From Caballeronia arationis (GTDB lineage: Bacteria; Pseudomonadota; Gammaproteobacteria; Burkholderiales; Burkholderiaceae), in contig NZ_FCOG02000031.1 of the NCBI RefSeq assembly GCF_001544975.2, positions 17,735-81,734 of the forward strand: a DNA stretch of 64,000 nucleotides. The letters run 5' to 3'. Positions 51,639 through 60,223 of this stretch are shown piece after piece (the first letter of the stretch is position 1; each line of letters opens with the position of its first letter). The notes under the pieces were generated by a model that saw nothing but the letters and a program-made list of their open reading frames with translations, was not told where the DNA came from and made no database searches. A program made the position numbers and the translations under genes.

Positions 51639-51670
51639 CTGAATTGCACTGAATTTGCATCGAAATTGCG
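51639..51670 (+). repeat. Three tandem imperfect direct repeats upstream of fpr
   Basis: Ten-to-eleven-base units CTGAATTGCA, CTGAATTTGCA and TCGAAATTGCG follow one another directly, 114 bp before the fpr start. Spacing of one helical turn suggests a regulator binding to one DNA face. Confidence 0.45.
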
Positions 51671-51783
51671 CGGGGCAGCCCGATCGACGGCCTTTGGCGG
51701 CGGTCGTGTCGCGCAGCGCATCGTTCCTGGTCTGCACGGCCGCGTGCCGCTGACGCCACCGTTTTCGCACTATCCACGAAGCC

Positions 51784-52554
51784 ATGAGCAACCTTAATTC
51801 TCAAACCGTCCTGAGCGTCCATCACTGGACCGATTCGCTTTTCAGCTTTACCTGCACTCGCGATGCGTCGTTCCGTTTCGAAAACGGCCAGTTCACGATG
51901 GTCGGCCTGGAAGTCGACGGCAAGCCGCTTTTGCGTGCCTACAGCCTCGCGAGCGCCAACTACGAAGAGCATCTCGAATTCCTGAGCATCAAGGTTCAGG
52001 ACGGCCCGCTCACGTCGCGGCTGCAGCATCTGAAAGTGGGCGACTCGGTGCTGATCGGCAAGAAGCCGACCGGCACGCTCGTCGCCGACAACCTGCTGCC
52101 CGGCAAGACGCTGTGGCTGCTCTCGACCGGCACGGGCCTGGCGCCCTTCATGTCGATCATCAAGGACCCGGACGTCTATAACCGGTTCGACAAGATCGTG
52201 CTGACGCACACTTGCCGTTTCGTCGACGAACTCGCGTACAAGGACTTCATCACGGAGCACTTGCCGGCGCACGAGCATCTGGGCGACCTGATCCAGGAAA
52301 AGCTGGTCTATTACCCGACCGTGACGCGCGAGGAGTTCGCGAACCGCGGTCGCATCACCGACCTGATCGAAACGAAGAAGCTCTTCGCCGACCTCGACGT
52401 CGCGCCGTTCTCGAAGGAAAACGACCGCGTGATGCTCTGCGGCAGCCCGCACATGCTGCGCGACACGCGCGTGCTGCTCGACGAAATGGGCTTCGATGAA
52501 GGCAGCAACAACCATCCGGGACACTACGTCGTGGAGAAGGCATTCGTCGGCTGA
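51784..52554 (+). CDS. fpr: Ferredoxin--NADP(+) reductase
   Basis: A 256-residue FAD enzyme exchanging electrons between NADPH and ferredoxin/flavodoxin. FAD-binding RAYSLASAN (residues 57-65), the NADP-binding STGTGLAPF region, and the C-terminal GHYVVEKAFVG are the bacterial Fpr signatures. Such enzymes support the oxidative stress response, iron release and radical-SAM reduction. A terminator follows directly. Its upstream region contains tandem repeats that look regulatory. Confidence 0.95.
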   Translation: MSNLNSQTVLSVHHWTDSLFSFTCTRDASFRFENGQFTMVGLEVDGKPLLRAYSLASANYEEHLEFLSIKVQDGPLTSRLQHLKVGDSVLIGKKPTGTLVADNLLPGKTLWLLSTGTGLAPFMSIIKDPDVYNRFDKIVLTHTCRFVDELAYKDFITEHLPAHEHLGDLIQEKLVYYPTVTREEFANRGRITDLIETKKLFADLDVAPFSKENDRVMLCGSPHMLRDTRVLLDEMGFDEGSNNHPGHYVVEKAFVG

Positions 52555-52915
52555 TCTTGCTGCTGAATGTGGATTCGAAAAACCGGAGCCGAGTGCTCCG
52601 GTTTTTTTCGCCCGTCGAACGGCGATGGAATCGATGCGGTTACAACTCCCGCTCGATCAAGACGTCGCGTGTAAGTGTTTTTCTGACACGCAAGAACGAC
52701 AAAATGTTGTGAAATTGCATTAAGTTTGGGCGTGCAATCCTTGTCGTGTATGGATTTTAAATATTTTTAAGATATGATCCGCGAACGTGAAAGCGGATCT
52801 CGGGCAAGGGCGCCCAGTCCGCCCCCCTTGTTACAGAGTGTAAATTTCGTTACGTCGCAATGTCGGATCGCCGGCTGCGACGCCACCCGACTGCGCTCCT
52901 CGCAAGGAGAGTGAG
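52555..52915. other. 361-bp gap before the NarL-type kinase gene
   Basis: Begins with the fpr terminator (52577-52609). Then comes an AT-rich patch (52690-52790) that includes TTTTAAATATTTTTAAGATATGAT; TATGAT at 52773-52778 may be the -10 of the kinase promoter. The last 120 bp are GC-rich leader. No gene seen. Confidence 0.55.
52577..52609 (+). terminator. Terminator of fpr
   Basis: 12-bp stem AAAAACCGGAGC / GCTCCGGTTTTT, CGAGT loop, followed by further T residues. Confidence 0.94.
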
Positions 52916-53860
52916 ATGAAGACGTCGACCGTTGCCGTAACCGACCACAGCCTGGCGCCGCGCGCCACGCTGTGCGCCGTGCCGCCGGCTTGCGCGCCTT
53001 TGGCTCAGCCGGCGGCGAGCCCGTCCGGAGTACCTTCGACACGCGCAACCGGCGAGCAGTCGGCGCTCTCGGCGCTGATCGACGCCAGGCTCGCCGCCGA
53101 TCGTGAGATCCAGCGGCTCTCGGCTCGCGTGCAGCAGTTGTCGGCGCAACTCGTAGCCGTCGACGAACGCGTTCGCCGCTCGCTCGCCCAGGACCTGCAC
53201 GACGACGCCGGATCCGCGCTGACCGCCGCGCGTTTCGCCCTCGCGCGCATCGAAACCTGGCTTCCGGCCGACGCTCCCGCGCCTTGCGGCGAAGCGCTCC
53301 AGACTGCCCGCCACTCGCTCGACGCCGCCTGCGACGCCACCCATCGCGTGGTCGCGGATCTCCACGCGCCGTGTTTCGATGACGGCGTCGCACACGCGCT
53401 CGCCGACTGGGCCGCGCGCTTCGCCGCCGTCACATCGCTCGCCGTGCATGTCGCCGGTTGCGCCGATGACAACCGCCTCGCGCGGTTGCCCGAAGCCGTC
53501 GCGCTCGCCGTGTTCCGGGTGGCGCAGGAGGCGCTGAACAACGTCGCGCGTCATGCGCGCGCCAGCGAGACGTCCGTGCGCATCGCAGCCGATGCGCGCT
53601 TCGTGACGCTCGTCATCGCCGATGACGGCATCGGCATTCCTGCCGCCGCGCGCCGCAAGCTCGGCCGTTTCGGCCTCGCGGGCATGCGGGCGCGCTGCGA
53701 CGCGCTCGGCGGCAGCCTGCGTGTGAGCGCATCGAAAACAGGCGGCACCACGGTTCGCGCGCGCTTTCCGCTGACGTCCGCTGCAGGCGCCGTGTCGTCG
53801 ATCCGCCCCGCGCTGCACGCCGTCGAGCCGCGCGCTCAGCTCGCGAGGGCATCGAATTGA
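52916..53860 (+). CDS. Soluble NarL-family sensor histidine kinase
   Basis: A 314-residue HisKA_3-type kinase without membrane segments. The N-terminal 50 residues are Ala/Pro-rich and unconserved, then a coiled-coil helix (residues 52-88), the DHp motif QDLHDDAGSALTAAR (His95), and HATPase motifs (ALNNVARHA; IADDGIGIP; GRFGLAGMRARCDALGG). Being cytosolic it must sense an internal signal or receive input from another protein. Its stop overlaps the TTG start of the regulator. Cysteines near 20 and 26 and around 150 are present but no clear sensor domain. Confidence 0.88.
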   Translation: MKTSTVAVTDHSLAPRATLCAVPPACAPLAQPAASPSGVPSTRATGEQSALSALIDARLAADREIQRLSARVQQLSAQLVAVDERVRRSLAQDLHDDAGSALTAARFALARIETWLPADAPAPCGEALQTARHSLDAACDATHRVVADLHAPCFDDGVAHALADWAARFAAVTSLAVHVAGCADDNRLARLPEAVALAVFRVAQEALNNVARHARASETSVRIAADARFVTLVIADDGIGIPAAARRKLGRFGLAGMRARCDALGGSLRVSASKTGGTTVRARFPLTSAAGAVSSIRPALHAVEPRAQLARASN

Positions 53861-54513
53861 GCCTGCGCATCCTGCTCGCCGACGACCACGCCATCGTTCG
53901 CCGGGGCGTCTCGCAGCTGCTGCTGGAGCGCGGCATCGCGTCCGAAGTGGTCGAGGCCGACACCGGGGCGCAGGCGATCAGCCTCGCCGGCCAGTGTCCG
54001 CTCGACGTCGCGCTGCTCGACATCTCGCTACCCGACGTGAACGGCGTCGACGTGCTCAAGCGTCTGAAGCGGCAGGTGCCGCGCTTGCCGGTGCTGATGT
54101 TCTCGATGTATCGCGAGGATCAGTACGCCGTGCGTGCGTTGAAGGCCGGCGCGGCGGGCTACCTGTCGAAATCGGCCGATCCCGCGCTGATGATCGCCGC
54201 GATCCAGCAGGTCGCGGCGGGACGCAAATATGTGAGCCCGGCGATGGCGGAAGCGCTCGCGGACTACGTCTCGCTGGATTCGGAGCAGATGCCGCACGAA
54301 AAGCTCTCCGACCGCGAATTCCAGACGCTTTGCATGCTCGCGTCGGGCAAGCGGCTGACGGATATCGCGAACGCGCTGTCGCTTTCGGTGAAGACGGTGA
54401 GCGTGTACCGGTCGAGGCTGCTCGACAAGATGAAGCTCGCGAATAACGCCGAACTGACCTTCTACGTGATGAGCAACCGGCTCGTCGATATGAATCCGGC
54501 TATCGCAAGTTGA
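53857..54513 (+). CDS. NarL/FixJ-type response regulator
   Basis: A 218-residue regulator: receiver domain with DDH at 9-11, phospho-acceptor Asp55 (LLDISLPD), switch Ser in MFSMYRE and Lys at SKSADP, then a LuxR-type helix-turn-helix (LSDREFQTLCMLASGKRLTDIANALSLSVKTVSVYRSRLLDKM). Start TTG 53857 overlaps the kinase stop (TTGA), so the pair is translationally coupled. Targets unknown; it could control the downstream permease or molybdenum-hydroxylase operon, but nothing in the sequence proves this. Confidence 0.92.
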   Translation: MSLRILLADDHAIVRRGVSQLLLERGIASEVVEADTGAQAISLAGQCPLDVALLDISLPDVNGVDVLKRLKRQVPRLPVLMFSMYREDQYAVRALKAGAAGYLSKSADPALMIAAIQQVAAGRKYVSPAMAEALADYVSLDSEQMPHEKLSDREFQTLCMLASGKRLTDIANALSLSVKTVSVYRSRLLDKMKLANNAELTFYVMSNRLVDMNPAIAS

Positions 54514-54751
54514 TCGTGTGCACCGTTCGCGTGCATTAACCGGATCTTCCTCGCCTGCGCCCTTTTCTCCAGACGAATTGGCCGTGAAAGCCGTGCGCCG
54601 CGTGGCTTGTTCTCAAACGGAAGCCGATTGTGCGATTTCCGTTTGTCTCAATAATTCCGCCGAGCCCAGCCCCGTCGTCTCTGTCCGATAAAATTGCGGG
54701 TTTTCCCGTAGTCGGCGCGCGCCAGCGCGCGAATAAGGAGACTCCCGCCCC

Positions 54752-56149
54752 ATGTCGCTGTTTCGCAAGAAAAATATCGAACATATGCTCGCCGGCGCGC
54801 AAAGCGCCGGACTCAAGAAAACGCTCGGCGCGCTCGACCTGACGTTCCTCGGCATCGGCGCCATCATCGGCACCGGCATTTTCATGCTCACCGGCACCGG
54901 CGCCGTGCAGGCCGGCCCTGCGCTGATGGTGACGTTCGTCGTCGCGGCAATCGCCTGCTGCTTCGCGGCGCTCGCCTACGCCGAATTCTCCTCGACGATT
55001 CCCGTCGCCGGCTCCATCTACACCTATTCCTACGCGACGCTCGGCGAACTCGCCGCGTGGATCATCGGCTGGGACTTGATGCTCGAATACGGGCTCGCGA
55101 GCTCGGCGGTGTCGGTCGCCTGGTCGGGGTATCTGCAGTCGCTGCTGTCGGGCTTCGGCATCTCGCTGCCGACCGCGCTCACCGCCGCGCCCGGCGCGCT
55201 GCCCGGCCACGAGACCTTCTTCAACCTGCCCGCGTTCCTCGTGATGATGGCGATCACCGCCCTGCTCGCGGTCGGCGTGAAGGAATCGACGCGCGTGAAC
55301 AACCTGATGGTCGCGGTCAAGGTGACGGTCGTGCTGCTCGTGATCGGCGTGGGCGTGTTCCACGTCACGCCGGCGAACTGGCATCCGTTCATGCCGAACG
55401 GCTGGTCCGGTGTGTTCGGTGCGGCGGCCGTGATGTTCTTCGCGTTCATCGGGTTCGATTCGGTGTCGTCGGCGGCGGAGGAAGTGAAGAATCCGAAGCG
55501 CGACCTGCCGATCGGCATCATTGCGTCGCTCGTCGTGTGCGCGGTGCTGTACGTGGCGGTGGCGGCGGTCGTCACCGGCATCGTGCCGTCGGCGCAGTTC
55601 GCGAGCATCTCGCATCCGGTGTCCTACGCGCTGCAAGTGGCGGGACAAAACTGGGTCGCGGGCTTCATCGATCTCGGCGCGGTGCTCGGCATGCTGACCG
55701 TGATCCTCGTGATGAGCTACGGCCAGACGCGCGTGATCTACGCGATGTCGCGCGACGGCCTCCTGCCCGCACGGCTTTCCAAAGTGCATCCGCGCTTCGC
55801 GACGCCGTATTTCACGACCTGGCTCGTCGGCATCTTCTTCGGGCTGATCGGCGCGCTCGTGCCGCTCAACGTGCTGGCCGAGTTGATCAACATCGGCACA
55901 CTCGCGGCGTTCTCGATGGTGTCGATCGCGGTGCTGATCCTGCGCAGGACGCATCCCGAACTGCCGCGCGCGTTTCGCTGCCCGGGCGTGCCGGTGGTGC
56001 CGGTTCTCGCGGTGGCATCGTGCCTCTTCCTGATGGCGAATCTCCGGGCGATGACGTGGATCGCTTTCGTGGTGTGGCTCGTGATCGGCCTCGCCATCTA
56101 CTTCGGCTTCGCGCGCGGGAATTCGAAGCTCGGGCGCGGCATCGAGTAA
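54752..56149 (+). CDS. APC-family amino-acid permease
   Basis: A 465-residue permease with about 12 membrane helices. The N-terminal signature LGIGAIIGTGIFMLTG, the FFAFIGFDSVSSAAEEVKNPKRDLP segment (TM6-loop) and the end RGNSKLGRGIE place it in the cationic/basic amino-acid APC subgroup (YfnA/YhdG-like). Substrate unproven. Start ATG 54752 with AAGGAG about 12 nt upstream. A strong terminator separates it from the cox-like operon. Confidence 0.9.
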   Translation: MSLFRKKNIEHMLAGAQSAGLKKTLGALDLTFLGIGAIIGTGIFMLTGTGAVQAGPALMVTFVVAAIACCFAALAYAEFSSTIPVAGSIYTYSYATLGELAAWIIGWDLMLEYGLASSAVSVAWSGYLQSLLSGFGISLPTALTAAPGALPGHETFFNLPAFLVMMAITALLAVGVKESTRVNNLMVAVKVTVVLLVIGVGVFHVTPANWHPFMPNGWSGVFGAAAVMFFAFIGFDSVSSAAEEVKNPKRDLPIGIIASLVVCAVLYVAVAAVVTGIVPSAQFASISHPVSYALQVAGQNWVAGFIDLGAVLGMLTVILVMSYGQTRVIYAMSRDGLLPARLSKVHPRFATPYFTTWLVGIFFGLIGALVPLNVLAELINIGTLAAFSMVSIAVLILRRTHPELPRAFRCPGVPVVPVLAVASCLFLMANLRAMTWIAFVVWLVIGLAIYFGFARGNSKLGRGIE

Positions 56150-56459
56150 CACCGGTCACGCGACCGCATTCTTCAGGCAAAGCGCCGTCCTTCCGGGCGG
56201 CGCTTTGCTTTGCGCATTCCGCGCAGACGCCTCGGATTATTGCTGCAAAGCAGCGAGAGCGGACGCATCGAACGCGCGTTCGGAGCCGATGGCGACGCCC
56301 GCTTTTTTGTGTTTTACTCCTTGTTACAACAACGACACGCGAAGTTCCAGCCGGACCCAGCAGACGCTCGAGAGCGGCAGCAAGGAAGGTGAAGGACGTG
56401 TAGCTCGTGAGCATGTGTTTGGGCTGGCCGGCAGGCCATTCCCCACAGGAGACACAGCA
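56150..56459. other. 310-bp gap before the cox-like operon
   Basis: Holds the permease terminator (56177-56215), then a region with AT-rich TTTTTTGTGTTTTACTCCTTGTTACAACAACG (about 56303-56334), a probable promoter or regulator site for the downstream operon. No gene is supported. Confidence 0.5.
56177..56215 (+). terminator. Terminator after the APC permease
   Basis: 14-bp stem (GCAAAGCGCCGTCC / GGGCGGCGCTTTGC, one T-G pair) with a TTCC loop, followed by TTTGCG. Confidence 0.82.
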
Positions 56460-56936
56460 ATGACGCTCAGCATCAGTCTGACGGTCAACGGCAAACCCGT
56501 GACCGCCGACGTCGAACCTCACATCCTGCTCGTGCAGTTCCTGCGCGAGCAGTTGAGGCTCACGGGCACCCACATCGGCTGCGATACCGCGCAATGCGGC
56601 GCGTGCACTGTCCATCTCGACGGCCGCGCGATCAAGTCATGCAACATCCTCGCCGTGCAGGCGGACGGCCTTGAAGTCACCACCATCGAAGGGATGACGA
56701 AAGACGGCGAGCTTCATCCGATGCAGGCGGCGTTCAAGGACTGTCATGGTCTGCAATGCGGTTTCTGTACGCCGGGCATGGTGATGAGCGCGAGCGCGCT
56801 CGCTGCAGAGAGCTCCGGTCTCACTGAAGAAGAAGTGCGCGAGCAACTCGACGGCAATCTCTGCCGCTGTACCGGCTATCACAACATCGTGAAAGCGGTC
56901 CTGCAGGGCGCAGAGGCCATGAAGGCGAGCGGCTGA
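56460..56936 (+). CDS. coxS: Molybdenum hydroxylase small subunit, [2Fe-2S] (CoxS-like)
   Basis: A 158-residue iron-sulfur subunit. The plant-type cluster is Cys41, Cys46, Cys49 and Cys61 (GCDTAQCGACTVHLDG...SC), and the second, helical cluster uses Cys100, Cys103, Cys135 and Cys137 (QCGFCTPGM; NLCRCTGYH). It transfers electrons from the molybdenum site to FAD. First gene of the operon; the large subunit starts 67 bp downstream. Confidence 0.95.
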   Translation: MTLSISLTVNGKPVTADVEPHILLVQFLREQLRLTGTHIGCDTAQCGACTVHLDGRAIKSCNILAVQADGLEVTTIEGMTKDGELHPMQAAFKDCHGLQCGFCTPGMVMSASALAAESSGLTEEEVREQLDGNLCRCTGYHNIVKAVLQGAEAMKASG

Positions 56937-57003
56937 TCCCACGCCGCGCAAGGCTTCCCGAGTTCATTCCATTCGATGAATCGCGCCTATTTGGGAGACC
57001 GCG

Positions 57004-59394
57004 ATGAATGCCCCTGAGCAACAGCACATGATTGGCGCCGCCGTGAAACGCAAAGAAGACTATCGCTTCCTGACGGGCGCGGGCCAGTACACCGACGATG
57101 TCGTCCTTCCGCAGCAAAGCCACGGCGTGTTCCTGCGCTCGCCGCACGCGCACGCGAAGATCCGCAGCATCGACACGGCCGCAGCCAAGGCGTCGCCCGG
57201 CGTGATCGCCATCTTCACCGGCGCCGATCTCGCGGCGGCGAATGTCGGCGGCTTGCCGTGCGGATGGCTGATCCATAGCACCGATGGCAAGCCGATGCAC
57301 GAGCCGCCGCATCCTGTCATTGCGCACGAGAAGGTGCGGCATGTCGGCGATCAGGTGGCGCTCGTCGTCGCGGAATCGGTGAAGGAAGCGAAGGACGCGC
57401 TCGAACTGATCGACGTGGATTACGACGTGCTGCCGGCCGTCGTCGATACGGGCAGCGCGTCGAATACGGGCCAGCCGCTCGTGCACGACGGCGTGCCGGA
57501 CAACGTCTGCTACAACTGGGGCCACGGCGACAAGGCAAAGACCGACGCCGCGTTCGCGCAGGCCGCGCACGTGACGACGCTCGACATCGTGAACCAGCGG
57601 CTCATCCCGAACGCAATCGAGCCGCGCGCGGTGAACGCGAGCTATTCGAAGCACGACGAGAGCTACACGGTCTACGTCGCGAACCAGAATCCGCACGTCG
57701 AGCGCCTGTTGATGGCGGCGTTCGTGCTGTCGCTGCCGGAATCGAAGTTGAGGGTGATCGCGCCGGACGTCGGCGGCGGCTTCGGCTCGAAGATCTTCCT
57801 GTACGCCGAGGACGTGGCGCTCACCTGGGCGTCGAAGAAAGTCGGGCGGCCGATCAAGTGGACGGCCGAGCGCTCGGAAGCGTTTCTCTCCGATGCCCAC
57901 GGTCGCGACCACGTGACGAAGGCCGAACTCGCGTTGGACGAGGACGGCAAGTTCCTCGGGATGCGCGTCCACACGACCGCGAACATGGGCGCCTACCTGT
58001 CGACGTTCGCATCGTCCGTGCCGACGATCCTTTACGCGACGCTGCTCGCCGGCCAGTACTCGACGCCCGCGATCTACGCCGAGGTGAAGGCGGTCTTCAC
58101 GAACACGGTGCCGGTCGATGCCTATCGCGGCGCGGGCCGCCCCGAGGCGACTTACGTGGTCGAGCGGCTGGTCGAGACGGCGGCGCGCGAGATGAACATC
58201 GATCCTGCCGAGATTCGCCGGCGCAATTTCATCCGCGAGTTTCCGTATGCGACGCCGGTTGGCCTCACCTACGACACCGGCGACTACGACACGATCCTGG
58301 ACCGCGCGCTCGAAATCGCCGACGTGAAGGGCTTCCCGGCGCGCCGCGACGAAGCGAAGAAGCAAGGCAAGCTGCGCGGCATTGGCTATTCGTGCTACAT
58401 CGAGGCGTGCGGACTCGCGCCGTCGAACATCGCGGGGGCGCTCGGCGCGCGGGCGGGCCTGTTCGAAGCGGGCGAAGTGCGCGTGCATCCGACCGGCTCC
58501 GTCACTGTCTTCACGGGCTCGCACAGCCACGGACAGGGTCACGAGACGACCTTCGCGCAGGTGGTCGCGGACCGGCTCGGGGTGTCGATCGACAACGTCG
58601 AGATCATTCACGGCGACACCGGTCGCATTCCGTTCGGCATGGGCACGTATGGCTCGCGTTCGATCGCGGTCGGCGGCTCGGCGCTGATGAAGGCGCTCGA
58701 CAAGATCGAGGCGAAGGCGAAGAAGATCGCCGCGCATTTGCTGGAGGCGTCGGCGGAGGACATCGAGTTCAAGGACGGCATCTTCCGCGTCGCGGGCACG
58801 GACCGCACGAAGACCTTCGTCGACGTGTCGCTCGCGGCCTACGTGCCGCACAACTTCCCGCTCGAACATCTGGAGCCGGGCCTCAACGAAAACGCGTTCT
58901 ACGATCCGACCAATTTCACCTATCCGTCGGGCGCGTACATCTGCGAAGTCGAAGTCGATCAGGACACGGGCGAGACGCGCATCCAGAAGTTCACCGCCGT
59001 CGACGATTTCGGCAACGTGATCAATCCGATGATCGTCGAGGGGCAGGTGCATGGCGGGCTCGGCCAGGGTATCGGCCAGGCGATGCTTGAGCGCTGCGTG
59101 TACGACAACGAGAGCGGCCAGTTGCTGTCCGGCTCGTTCATGGATTACGCGATGCCGCATGCGATCGACTTGCCGAACTTCACGGTGGAGACCGCGAAGG
59201 GCACGCCGTGCACGCACAATCCGCTCGGCGTGAAGGGTTGCGGCGAGGCGGGCGCGATCGGCTCGCCGCCTGCCGTCATCAACGCGATTCTGGATGCGCT
59301 CGCTCCGCTCGGCGTGAAGGACTTGCAGATGCCCGCGACGCCGCATCGCGTGTGGTCGGCGATGCACGCGGCTTCTTCCAACGCTAAGGCCTGA
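57004..59394 (+). CDS. coxL: Molybdenum hydroxylase large subunit, form II CODH-like (CoxL-like)
   Basis: A 796-residue molybdopterin cytosine dinucleotide-binding catalytic subunit. The active-site loop is AYRGAGR at residues 373-379, the form II pattern, not the AYXCSFR of authentic form I aerobic CO dehydrogenase. The catalytic Glu is 748 in VKGCGEAGAIG. Other family motifs: DVGGGFGSKIFLY, GSHSHGQGHETTFAQ, YGSRSIAVGG. Substrate is not CO with any confidence; it could be an aldehyde, purine or heteroaromatic compound. Followed 10 bp later by the FAD subunit. Confidence 0.93.
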   Translation: MNAPEQQHMIGAAVKRKEDYRFLTGAGQYTDDVVLPQQSHGVFLRSPHAHAKIRSIDTAAAKASPGVIAIFTGADLAAANVGGLPCGWLIHSTDGKPMHEPPHPVIAHEKVRHVGDQVALVVAESVKEAKDALELIDVDYDVLPAVVDTGSASNTGQPLVHDGVPDNVCYNWGHGDKAKTDAAFAQAAHVTTLDIVNQRLIPNAIEPRAVNASYSKHDESYTVYVANQNPHVERLLMAAFVLSLPESKLRVIAPDVGGGFGSKIFLYAEDVALTWASKKVGRPIKWTAERSEAFLSDAHGRDHVTKAELALDEDGKFLGMRVHTTANMGAYLSTFASSVPTILYATLLAGQYSTPAIYAEVKAVFTNTVPVDAYRGAGRPEATYVVERLVETAAREMNIDPAEIRRRNFIREFPYATPVGLTYDTGDYDTILDRALEIADVKGFPARRDEAKKQGKLRGIGYSCYIEACGLAPSNIAGALGARAGLFEAGEVRVHPTGSVTVFTGSHSHGQGHETTFAQVVADRLGVSIDNVEIIHGDTGRIPFGMGTYGSRSIAVGGSALMKALDKIEAKAKKIAAHLLEASAEDIEFKDGIFRVAGTDRTKTFVDVSLAAYVPHNFPLEHLEPGLNENAFYDPTNFTYPSGAYICEVEVDQDTGETRIQKFTAVDDFGNVINPMIVEGQVHGGLGQGIGQAMLERCVYDNESGQLLSGSFMDYAMPHAIDLPNFTVETAKGTPCTHNPLGVKGCGEAGAIGSPPAVINAILDALAPLGVKDLQMPATPHRVWSAMHAASSNAKA

Positions 59395-59404
59395 GGACTT
59401 CGAC

Positions 59405-60205
59405 ATGTACACATTCGATTACCAGCGGCCCGAGCAGGCCGATGCAGCGGTCAAGACGCTCACGGCGAACGGTGAAGCGAAGTATCTCGCGGGCGGCCAA
59501 AGCCTTCTGCCGACGATGCGCCTGCGCCTCGCGCAACCGTCGGCGCTCATCGACGTCACGCGCATTGCGTCGATGAAGGCGATCAGCGTGAGCGGCGACA
59601 CGGTCACGATCGGCGGCGCGGTGTGCCACGCGCAGGTCGCGGCGAGCGCGGACGTGAAGAAGGCGCTGCCGGGACTCGCCGACCTCGCCGGGCGCATCGG
59701 CGACCGGCAGGTTCGCGAGCGCGGCACGATCGGCGGGTCGCTTGCCAACGACGACCCGGCGGCGTGCTATCCGTCCGCCGTGCTCGCGCTGAACGCGACG
59801 GTCGTCACGGACCGCCGCCGCATCGCGGCCGACGACTTCTTTCTCGGCATGTACGAAACCGCGCTCGAACCCGACGAACTGATCACCGCCGTCGAATTCA
59901 CGCTCGCCGAGCGCGCCGCCTACGAGAAGTTTCGCAATCCGGCTTCGCACTTCGCGCTAGTCGGCGTGTTCGTCGCCAGGCGTGCGGACGGCGTGCGCGT
60001 CGCGGTGACGGGCGCGGCGCCCTCCGTGTTCCGGGCGAAGGAACTGGAGGCGGCGTTGTCGAAGGATTTCTCCGTGGCGTCGGCGCGCAGCGTGACGATC
60101 TCGCCGGGCGGCCTGAACGACGACATGCACGCGAGCGCGGCCTACCGCGCGCACCTGATTCCGGTGCTCGCCGGCCGTGCGATCGAGCGGGCCAACGCGT
60201 TCTAG
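59405..60205 (+). CDS. coxM: Molybdenum hydroxylase FAD subunit (CoxM-like)
   Basis: A 266-residue medium subunit binding FAD. N-terminal YLAGGQSLLPTMRLRLA matches the AGGQS FAD-binding signature, and ERGTIGGSLANDDPAACYP is the second (TIGGN/S) motif. Full-length for the family. It passes electrons to an external acceptor or the respiratory chain. Order small-large-medium with 10-bp and 18-bp gaps to its neighbours. Confidence 0.94.
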   Translation: MYTFDYQRPEQADAAVKTLTANGEAKYLAGGQSLLPTMRLRLAQPSALIDVTRIASMKAISVSGDTVTIGGAVCHAQVAASADVKKALPGLADLAGRIGDRQVRERGTIGGSLANDDPAACYPSAVLALNATVVTDRRRIAADDFFLGMYETALEPDELITAVEFTLAERAAYEKFRNPASHFALVGVFVARRADGVRVAVTGAAPSVFRAKELEAALSKDFSVASARSVTISPGGLNDDMHASAAYRAHLIPVLAGRAIERANAF

Positions 60206-60223
60206 CGTTACTTCAGGAGCTTC

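Larger units (their letters stand above)
51291..51783. other. 493-bp gap before fpr
   Basis: No gene is supported. Near the left end is a Fur-box-like AT-rich sequence (51359-51377). At 51639-51670 three imperfect direct repeats of the form CTGAATTGCA / CTGAATTTGCA / TCGAAATTGCG lie in tandem; they resemble regulator half-sites and may control fpr. Confidence 0.5.

Noticed and set aside
57004..59394. Annotation of the large subunit as genuine form I CO dehydrogenase
   Set aside because: The active-site loop is AYRGAGR, lacking the AYXCSFR cysteine that binds copper in form I enzymes.
56821..59412. An 863-codon open frame on the minus strand opposite coxL
   Set aside because: Antisense to a clear molybdenum hydroxylase large subunit; composition is Arg/His/Asp-rich shadow sequence.
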